Below are positions 1 through 7,700 of a stretch of DNA of 25,012 bases, in pieces. The stretch lies in IMG/VR virus record IMGVR_UViG_3300025652_000500, positions 1 through 25,012 of that record. One strand, written 5' to 3'. The notes below the pieces were generated by a model. It had not been told where the DNA came from and made no database searches. It saw only the letters and a list, made by a program, of their open reading frames with translations. Made by a program: the position numbers and the translations under genes. This stretch comes from a virus. Within the stretch, counting starts at the first letter, position 1; every line of letters begins with the position of its first letter.

Positions 1-43
1 TGCGGTCTGCTCTCCGATCAAGATTGATCACCAACTTCTTCAT
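1..43 (-). CDS. Partial gene: N-terminus of a probable glycosyltransferase family 25 protein
   Basis: Only the first 14 codons lie in the window; the rest runs off the left edge. Reading from the ATG at 43-41, the visible peptide is MKKLVINLDRRADR. The pattern hydrophobic-INLDRR-x-DR at the extreme N-terminus is the hallmark start of glycosyltransferase family 25 (LPS-type transferases and procollagen galactosyltransferases), where this strand begins the nucleotide-sugar-binding fold. The ATG at 55 upstream is followed at once by an in-frame stop, so 43 is the first usable start. GGGG and AGAGA lie just upstream as a weak ribosome binding site. It follows the fibre genes on the same strand after a gap of 66 bases. 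In phages such genes are thought to modify host surface sugars or virion proteins. The call rests on one short motif, so other proteins starting with a similar strand cannot be excluded. Confidence 0.5.
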   Translation of the reverse strand, partial: MKKLVINLDRRADR

Positions 44-109
44 TCTCTACCCCATAATAATTGTGTGTATCAGTTTTGTATTATATTTAGGAGCGGTCGT
101 AGAATTACA

Positions 110-415
110 TTACCTGATGAATGTGTGCAGACTATTCAAAGCTGTCAACAATTCCCCTGCTTCAAATTTATTATCATCAATTGGTGTGTTATCTCCGTGT
201 GTTATAGATATTTTTGGATACTCTGTAAACTCGGGGAAGAGTGTTTGTGATTCACTTTCAGTGAAATCTGCGCCCAAATTAAGAACAGTAACATCAAACT
301 TGTACAACGACCAAGGATATTTTCTATCAACAAGCCAATTGTCTATAGTTGCGGACGCAGAATCAACACCAGTTGAGTTGGCATCGCTATATATTTTTAT
401 CTTTATTTCACTCAT
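110..415 (-). CDS. Small protein, possible glutaredoxin/thioredoxin-like fold without catalytic cysteines
   Basis: This 101-residue acidic protein is not firmly recognised. It starts 13 bases after the stop of the 355-residue tail gene, with CAGAGAAC as ribosome binding site. The layout resembles a glutaredoxin: a first beta strand (KIKIYS, residues 4-9), a helix-like segment, a second strand (YKFDVTVLNL, about 38-47), then FTEYPKISI (about 64-72), whose YPKI resembles the conserved cis-proline strand (T-V/Y-P-x-I) of glutaredoxins, followed by DN and a C-terminal helix (AGELLTALNSLHTF). Where glutaredoxins carry CPYC there is NSTG, and the protein has no cysteine at all, so it could not be a redox enzyme. 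It might be a structural or chaperone derivative. The fold is inferred by eye from a short sequence; the gene itself is well supported by start, spacing and strand. Confidence 0.65.
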   Translation of the reverse strand: MSEIKIKIYSDANSTGVDSASATIDNWLVDRKYPWSLYKFDVTVLNLGADFTESESQTLFPEFTEYPKISITHGDNTPIDDNKFEAGELLTALNSLHTFIR

Positions 416-428
416 TATGTTCTCTGAA

Positions 429-1496
429 TTAGTCGTGGAATGTTACATATGGTGCAAATACTTGCATACCGCCACTCAGTACTGCGGCGTTGGCAGGATC
501 GTGCAGGTCATTGTCGCCTTCATGCATGTACGAGCAGTTTTCCGCAAAGTACATGGCGAAGCCTAGTTTCCTGCTAGTTCCTGTCTCTAGCGTGATTGTC
601 GCTTCAATGTCTGTCCATTGCTCAATGTTGTCTTGATCTATTAGTAGTGATTCAGTAGCGGTGGTTGTGGTTTGGTTGGTGTAGTATGGTGCATTTGTAC
701 TAGTCGATTGGGGGGTGTTTGACATTCCTGTCCAATTATACTTTCCAGGATCTCCAGTCAAATCACCTGTCGGAAGAGTGTAAGATGCGTCAGTGTGTTT
801 AATTCTGATGTAGTGCACCTTTTTATCTAGCCCAGTCGCATTCTCAGACCAAACATAAAAGCCTGCAAAATTCAATTCTCTCAGTTTATCTCCCGCAGGA
901 ATTCGCACTTTAGCTCCGAACTTAGCGGTTGTCTTGCCGTCTGGAATTGTCAGAGTCTGGAACCACTCCGTAACATTAGTCCACAATCCGACATTAGTCA
1001 TAGCAGTGCTGCTGTCGATCGTGGATAATGTTGTGTGCGTAACCATCCTTGTCTTCGTTAAATTAGTGTATTTTCCGTTTTGAGAAGCACCTCTATCCGC
1101 ATCATTGTTGGTGAAACTGCCTGTCGCCGAACCTGTGAACAGAGTGGCAGAACCATATATTATCAGAGGGTTTGGTATATCAATGCCTTCACCAAACTCT
1201 GTAACCGTATATCCAGGATTGTCTATTATCTGCAGATTGCCCATGTATGTGTAATACTGATTGGATGCGATTATTAGCGGTGAGTAATGTCTCCATGCGG
1301 GAGCAGATGTATTGACTCCAGCACCAACACCCGTTGATGTGGTGGCGTTGACAAGCCTGTTGACACCGTTGTAATTAAACCCTACAGGATAATAGCTGCC
1401 ATGTGCCCAGAGAGGATTCTCTAATACATTATCTGCGCTAGATACTGGAGGCACAAGGTTGTTTGGGGCAGTTGATACTACTGCGCTACTAAACAT
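429..1496 (-). CDS. Probable tail fibre/receptor-binding accessory protein (355 aa)
   Basis: The ATG overlaps the TAA of the upstream fibre-like gene as TAATG, indicating translational coupling and a shared role in the fibre assembly. No family is recognised with certainty. The first 150 residues are rich in Asn, Gly, Thr and aromatic residues (AHGSYYPVGFNYNG near residue 31), as in phage virion proteins. Residues about 155-355 alternate short strands with polar loops (LWTNVTEWFQTLTIP, FGAKVRIP, HYIRIKHT, WTDIEATITL, LGFAMYFAENC) and end in a strand FAPYVTF, which looks like a jelly-roll or carbohydrate-binding-module beta sandwich. There is no signal peptide and no membrane segment. A role as tip or side domain of a tail fibre binding surface glycan is inferred from fold appearance and position only. 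Confidence 0.7.
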   Translation of the reverse strand: MFSSAVVSTAPNNLVPPVSSADNVLENPLWAHGSYYPVGFNYNGVNRLVNATTSTGVGAGVNTSAPAWRHYSPLIIASNQYYTYMGNLQIIDNPGYTVTEFGEGIDIPNPLIIYGSATLFTGSATGSFTNNDADRGASQNGKYTNLTKTRMVTHTTLSTIDSSTAMTNVGLWTNVTEWFQTLTIPDGKTTAKFGAKVRIPAGDKLRELNFAGFYVWSENATGLDKKVHYIRIKHTDASYTLPTGDLTGDPGKYNWTGMSNTPQSTSTNAPYYTNQTTTTATESLLIDQDNIEQWTDIEATITLETGTSRKLGFAMYFAENCSYMHEGDNDLHDPANAAVLSGGMQVFAPYVTFHD

Positions 1497-4400
1497 TATT
1501 GTATGCCTGAACCGAAACAGCTATATACGTTTTCTGCTGTACACACAATCTCAATGATTCCACCTTTTGAAATTGCTATTGAACCTGCCGTGAGTGGACT
1601 TGCTCCCAACACCAACCTGCTAAAAACGCTATTTGTATTTCTGCTGATCGTTACTGTTGATGTTCCTGCATTGACTAATGTGTAAGTGACACCCACATCA
1701 GCAGCTGGACAATCATCTAATGTCCATGCACTAGCGGTTGCGCCATTGTATACAAGTTTTCTTCCGCTGTGCGTAGCCTTATTAATGCTGGCCACTGTGC
1801 CACTACCAATAATAAGGGCAAGTTGACTGCCTTGAAATGAGTCGCCAGTAATAGCTCCTGCTGTAAGAGCACCAGTACCAATGTCTATACTAGTAAACCC
1901 AGAAGTAATAGAACCAGTATCAAGCGCACCAGTTGTAACGATATTACTAGAACCTGCGAATGTGCTTATCGCAGAATTCTCAACATTGTTCAGAGATAAG
2001 TCTGATTTAAAATCAGTATAAGTTCTGCCTTTGACATCAGTGGTGCCCATCAATAAGACATCATTAGTTACTAGAGCTTCTTCAGATTTTAATGCGTTAC
2101 CGCTCGCTTTACCGAAAGTAAGAGCGCCTTGAGCGCCGATATCAGATAATACTTGAGCATCAGTTCGGCTAACAAGACCAGCGGATGTGAATTGGGCAAA
2201 CTCGCCGTCGACAGGTGTGCCATCAACCACAATACTATTTGTGTCAGCTATGCCAAAGGAGAGAGCCGCTTGCTTTGCATCCCAAGTATCTGCGCTAGAG
2301 ATATATGTGTCTGCGATTGCTGTGCCATTCCACACACCAGTTCCAATAGTGCCAACACTTGTCAGTGACGAAGCAAGCACAGTAGAACCTAGAGTTGTTT
2401 GGTTCAACACTTCATTAGCATTGATTCTGAATGCTTTTCCAGAAGCGAGTTCAAAGTTTTCTGACGCTGTCCATGAATCAGTTGAGTCGACCCAGTTAAG
2501 TGTTTTATCAGTTGTGCCTTTAAGAGTTATGCCGCCACCGTCTGCAGTGGTGTCTGTCGGTGTGGCTACGCTCCCGAGAACAATGTTCTTATCATCAACA
2601 CTTAATGTTGTGGAGTTGATTACAGTTTCTGTACCATTTACTGTAAGATCGCCAGTTACGACTAGATCTCCCGATACCGATGCGTCGCCGTTTACTACTA
2701 AGTCGGTAAGATCTAAAGCATTTTCAGTCCCCGCTACACCTATAGTAACAGTTCCAGGATCTAGTACCATTACATTTTTTGGGTTTGGATCACCTTGCGA
2801 CCAATGGGTAGCACCAGCTTTCGCGACTTCAAAAAGCATTTGGCCAGATAAAGCTGATTCAGTACAGTCAGTAAACTTGGAAGAGATTCTGCCAGATTGC
2901 TTATATGATTGGGCGTTGGAATTGTCAGTATCAATAGCAATGCCGTGAAAAGGAATTACTCCCGTAAACTCTGTGGAAGATGTAGTCAGCCCGCTTGCAA
3001 TGTTTTTTGTATTATAGAAGTTGAGGTATGGCGCTGCCCCGTTAAGTATAGTGGATGCAGCCGATGTGGCGGTTCCACCAAGAGTTATTGTGTCGCCAAA
3101 AAAATCAGTAGATGTGGCAGAAGACCCAACAGTTGTTAGATGTGTTAGAGAAGCATTTACAGCAAACGATGCATGGTCTGCCGTTTCTGCGGTGGTGTTT
3201 GCAACAAATGTCAGACCTGTGTTTGCGAGAATATATGTCGGTGGTCTGGTCCAAAAACCTGCTTTATTTAATACTAGCTCTGGGTCTTCTCCAGCAGCAC
3301 CACCAAGGTTTGCAAATGCTGCGCCAGTAGATAAGCTGAATACTGTTGTATTCAGGTCTAGCCCAGTTCCTGCTGTATATTCTGTATTGTCATCGGAAGG
3401 AGCAACCCAAGAGCCATCCTTTGCTAATAATAAAGATTGATCATCGCCCGATGCACCACCAAGGTTTGTAAGTGCCGCATTGATATCAAGTGTGATTGTA
3501 TCATTAAGGGCAACATTGGATGAGGCAATAACGTTGATGCCAGTACCGCCAGAATACTGTTTAACTGAATGCCAACCACCATCCTTTCTCAAGAAAGTGT
3601 GGAATAGAGGCTTGTCAGTCGTTTCTGGGTCCAAACCGCTGTAGTCAGTTCCATCACCACCAAGGTTTGTAAGTGATGCGCCAGTAGATAAGCTGAACTC
3701 AGTTCCATCTAATGTAAGACCAGTACCGCTAGTGTATGTTGTGTCTACAGGAGTAGACCACGCACCATCATTGCGCAAGAATGTTGTTGTGCTGCTGCCG
3801 CCTGTCAAATTACTTAGCGCAGCTCCGTCAGATAATGAGATAGTATTTGTGTCGAGATCTATCCCTGTTCCAGCAATTAGAGCAGTTTTTGATATTGATA
3901 TTGCAGCGTCTGATTTGATATCAGCATTAATAATTGAATCGGAAGATATTGATGAAACACCACCAGCAGTGAATGTCACATCTCCAGTGATAGATTTATT
4001 ATCCCAAGTATCAGTTCCATCATATATTAAGAATTGTCCAGCAACTGGGCTGGCAATGCTGGTGTCATTCAGTGAACTTATAGAGGATGTCGCATCTACA
4101 TAAGCCTTTACAGACTGTGATGTAGGGACATTAGTTGCTGTTGCTGTTCCGAAACTATCATCATCGATGAAGTCTGTTATTGTTAAAGCGCCTGTCCCAC
4201 TAAATCCATCGGCTTCTACTGTTCCTGCTACATCAACATCTGCTGTAATGAGAACATTGTCCGTATCAACCCTTTTGATCGTCGCATCATCAATCCACTT
4301 ACTTGTAGCATTATCATACACTAGCAGAGAACCGTCGACAGGATTGGTGATATTAACCTCATCAATATAGTCGATTGCACCAGCTCGCGTAACTTCTTGA

Positions 4401-4717
4401 GTTACTGTCACTTGTCCTTGAACTAATCTTGTGCGCTTATCAGCACCAGATGTGATCTCAACATCATAGACATATCTTCCAGCTTCTAATGAAGAAGTGA
4501 CAGACCGTGCCAACTCAATTGTGACCTCACCAGAAGTGCGCAACCCAAACCCTGCGGTAAATGGGGTTGCTGTTGAAGAATCAAATGTTTTTCGGATCTG
4601 TCCCGCAACTGTGTATCCGCTTAGATCGATGATAGATCCTGTCGATGTTTTCGCGATAATAGTTTCGGAGAAATCCGTACCTTGATCGACCTGTATGTTG
4701 AGCTTTTGAACTGACAT
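1496..4717 (-). CDS. Fibre-like virion structural protein with internal repeats (1073 aa)
   Basis: It begins directly after the stop of the long fibre gene (TAGATG), with AGGAAAC overlapping the end of that gene as ribosome binding site. Residues 1-110 (IQVDQGTDFSETI, IIDLSGYTV, GRYVYDVEI) form an Ig-like N-terminal domain of the BppU type common in myovirus baseplate-attached proteins. Residues about 190-260 carry the PTSQSVKAYVD motif typical of phage fibres. Residues about 275-570 hold five diverged copies of a 45-60-residue module (GTGLDL..FSLSTGAA..NLGG..L.KDGSW). Residues about 675-770 contain GDLTVNGT.T.IN..TL.VDDKNI, also present in the 1749-residue fibre. The last ~110 residues (YTLVNAGTSTVTIS) look like a globular beta tip. 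It lacks an S74 chaperone. It is probably a second fibre or an adaptor for the neighbouring fibre; which one is inference. Confidence 0.88.
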   Translation of the reverse strand: MSVQKLNIQVDQGTDFSETIIAKTSTGSIIDLSGYTVAGQIRKTFDSSTATPFTAGFGLRTSGEVTIELARSVTSSLEAGRYVYDVEITSGADKRTRLVQGQVTVTQEVTRAGAIDYIDEVNITNPVDGSLLVYDNATSKWIDDATIKRVDTDNVLITADVDVAGTVEADGFSGTGALTITDFIDDDSFGTATATNVPTSQSVKAYVDATSSISSLNDTSIASPVAGQFLIYDGTDTWDNKSITGDVTFTAGGVSSISSDSIINADIKSDAAISISKTALIAGTGIDLDTNTISLSDGAALSNLTGGSSTTTFLRNDGAWSTPVDTTYTSGTGLTLDGTEFSLSTGASLTNLGGDGTDYSGLDPETTDKPLFHTFLRKDGGWHSVKQYSGGTGINVIASSNVALNDTITLDINAALTNLGGASGDDQSLLLAKDGSWVAPSDDNTEYTAGTGLDLNTTVFSLSTGAAFANLGGAAGEDPELVLNKAGFWTRPPTYILANTGLTFVANTTAETADHASFAVNASLTHLTTVGSSATSTDFFGDTITLGGTATSAASTILNGAAPYLNFYNTKNIASGLTTSSTEFTGVIPFHGIAIDTDNSNAQSYKQSGRISSKFTDCTESALSGQMLFEVAKAGATHWSQGDPNPKNVMVLDPGTVTIGVAGTENALDLTDLVVNGDASVSGDLVVTGDLTVNGTETVINSTTLSVDDKNIVLGSVATPTDTTADGGGITLKGTTDKTLNWVDSTDSWTASENFELASGKAFRINANEVLNQTTLGSTVLASSLTSVGTIGTGVWNGTAIADTYISSADTWDAKQAALSFGIADTNSIVVDGTPVDGEFAQFTSAGLVSRTDAQVLSDIGAQGALTFGKASGNALKSEEALVTNDVLLMGTTDVKGRTYTDFKSDLSLNNVENSAISTFAGSSNIVTTGALDTGSITSGFTSIDIGTGALTAGAITGDSFQGSQLALIIGSGTVASINKATHSGRKLVYNGATASAWTLDDCPAADVGVTYTLVNAGTSTVTISRNTNSVFSRLVLGASPLTAGSIAISKGGIIEIVCTAENVYSCFGSGIQ

Positions 4718-7700
4718 CTATTTGTTTCCTAGTTCTTCGATCATTTTTCTGAGTTCTTGATTTTCTTCTTTCAGTTCTTTTATCGCCTCAATGAATAGGG
4801 CAGATAACTGAGCATAATCAACTGTCTTATATTCTGTGGCGTTCACAATGTCATCGCCCGCTCGTGTTGTTACAGCTGACGGTAAGACTTTTTCTAAACT
4901 CTGCGCTATAACACCAGCACTGTCTTTACCACCATTGGTGTAGTTGAATGTCACACCATCAAGCGATTGCAACTTTTCAACTGCGTTATCAACAACTTCT
5001 ATATTTTCTTTCAATCTCTCATCAGAAACAGAAGCACCACCAAAGGCGATAATATCACCCTTAACTGCAAAATCACCAGCGGCGTTCAACGAACCCACTA
5101 GGCTGCTGCTGACGTAATGGAGATGACCAGATGTCGAATGCGCAGTATAGGTGGTGGAGTTGCCGTTATAGGCTATCGCGGTGCTACCAAATCTTTGGTC
5201 TGCAAGATTGATTGTGGAAATGTTCGTGGTAGATATCTGAAGCCCACTAGACGAAGCCAAGAAGCCAAACGCATTAGTAGAATCATCCCAGAATACAATT
5301 CTATCAGCATTAGGGTCTGATAACGAAAGAAGTCCTGGAGCGCCTTTAGTGCCTTTCATGCCCTTAGTGCCTTTAGCGCCTCCAGCACCTTTAGTGCCTT
5401 TCATGCCCTTAGTGCCTTTCATGCCCTTAGTGCCTTTAGCGCCTTTAGCGCCTTCAGCACCTTTAGTGCCTTTAGCCCCTTTAGTGCCTTTAACGCCTTC
5501 AGCACCTTTAGTGCCTTTCATGCCCTTAGTGCCTTTAGCCCCTTTAGTACCTTTAGCGCCTTTCTGACCTAAATCGCCAGTACGGGCGAATGTCACGATA
5601 ACATCTTCATCACCACTGAACCCAGTCGCCGAGCCAGCTACATGTGCGCAGTTTACTGTGAACCAGCCAGCGTTTTCATTAATGCCAGTAATTGTGAAGA
5701 TAGCAAAATCAGAAGCATCTTGTTTATTTGAAATTCTAAAATGACCTTTTAAGGCAGAAGTAGAATCGTCAATAGTTCGTAAGAATGATTGTATGTCTGT
5801 GCTATTGTCATCTGAATCAGCAATAAACATTTTGTTTGCATCTAATACTGCACCATTATTTAACCTTAGCCCGCCTGTTCCTGGATCCGCATTACCAGTA
5901 GCAGTTTTGAAAGTGTAGTCAAAAGTAGCACCACCAAAGTTTCCTTCATTACCTTTAGTGCCTTCAGCGCCTTTAGTACCTTTAGCGCCTTTAGTGCCTT
6001 TCATGCCCTTAGAGCCTTTAGTGCCTTTTTCACCTTTAAGACCTGTGCTATCACCAGCCCATTTACCATCACCTTTGATAACTTCGGTGTTACCCATATG
6101 CAGTGGTTGGAACAGTTTTACTTTGTCTTGGATGACCGACATTACAGTGGTTGAGGCAATCTGCTGCGCACCAATACTACCGCTCGTCAAATCGAAGTCC
6201 ATCGAGGCATTAATGCCCTCAGCAGCATCAACATTAACGCTGATCCGCGCAGAGTTACCCTTTACACCCTCAGTGCCACCATCCGTTTTATCTGGTGTTC
6301 TCGATCTGTGGTTGAATGTTACATTCGCATTACCGCCACCATCATTTGTGGTTAGTGCAATACCACCACTACCAAACCCAGCTTCAATGTATCCTGAAGT
6401 AGATATGTTATCGGATATGCCAGATACCGCACCTGTCGCACCTTTAGTGCCTTTAGCGCCTTTATCGCCTCCAGCGCCTTTAGTACCTTTAGCGCCTTTA
6501 GTGCCTTTCATGCCCTTAGTGCCTTTAGCCCCTTTAGTGCCTTTAACGCCTTTAGCGCCTTCGCCCACAAGTATAACTGCAGCAGACCATGTCACAGTAG
6601 TATCAGTTGCAGTTCCTTCAGCACTAAATGTGCCAGTACTGACATATAGATCTGATCCAGCTACTGGAGCAGGGATTGTAGCAGACCAACCACTAGGTGC
6701 AGTTAGGGTATCATTAGAGAAGTCATATGAGCCGTCATCTGCAGCTGGTGTATCCAACGCAGTAGCACTACGCTTGTAGACCTTAGCAACAATAACGCTC
6801 ACACCTTGAACACCACCAGCCCCTTTAGTGCCTTTAGCGCCCTTAGTACCTTTAGCCCCTTTAGTGCCTTTAGCGCCCTTAGTACCTTTAGCCCCTTTAG
6901 TGCCTTTAGCCCCTTTAGTGCCCTGTAGAGCTGCGTTTGTGATTGTGGCTTTCTTGAGCTTACCTGTATCAGAAGCGTCTAGCACTAGAAGAAAATCGCC
7001 GCCGACTACGCTAGTTGAGAGATCAGTCCTGTCTGCAATAGTTCGACCATCATCTGTCAATATTTCATCATAGTTGGTTCCGTCAACCGTTAGATCCCAA
7101 AGACCTTTAGTACCACCCTCATTCCATCGAATATCAACATCTGGTTGAGCGCCCCGATTAACATTTAATCCAGCATCTTCAGTGGGGGCTGCACCATCCG
7201 CAACATCACTATTCAGAGTGATCTGATTATCAGCAACATCTAAAGTTTCAGTATTGATTGTTGTTGTAGTGCCTGATACAGTAAGATTACCAGCTACTGT
7301 CATATTCGTAGTTTGGACATCACTGAATCTTTTAGTTGAAGATCCGAGAGCAACAGAGTTATCCGCTTTAGGAATGATGCTTGATGCTAAAGAACCAGTA
7401 ACTGTGATGTCGTCGCCAGTGCCATCACCAAGAGAAACAGCACCATCAAGAGATGTCACCCCAGTGACAGTAAGCGAACCAAGCGAACTTGATGCGGTGG
7501 TAGATACCCCACCTGGAACATTTAGTTGGTTGTGGAATGTTGTATTCGCCCAAACAGCCATTGACGTGATATCGCCAGCAACGTATGCAGCCCTAAGTGC
7601 TGCATCTTGGGTAGCAGGATCAGCATCTGCATAATCAGCAGGATCATATACTACACCAAGAGTGATGTCGCTATTTGCACTCAGCGTACCATGAACATTA

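Noticed and set aside
80-85. TATAAT on the minus strand before the GT25-type gene, as a host-type -10 box
   Set aside because: No convincing -35 element at the right spacing, and late genes of such phages do not usually use host-type promoters.
24-566. Plus-strand open frame of 180 codons with hydrophobic, membrane-like stretches
   Set aside because: It overlaps three minus-strand genes with good starts and spacing; the hydrophobicity comes from the AT-rich complement.
2187-2948. Plus-strand open frame of 253 codons
   Set aside because: It lies wholly inside the 1073-residue fibre-like gene on the other strand and has no family motif.
5958-6779. Plus-strand open frame of 273 codons with PLVPLAP repeats
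   Set aside because: It is the reverse of the collagen-like tracts; the Pro-Leu pattern follows from the complement of Gly-X-Lys codons.
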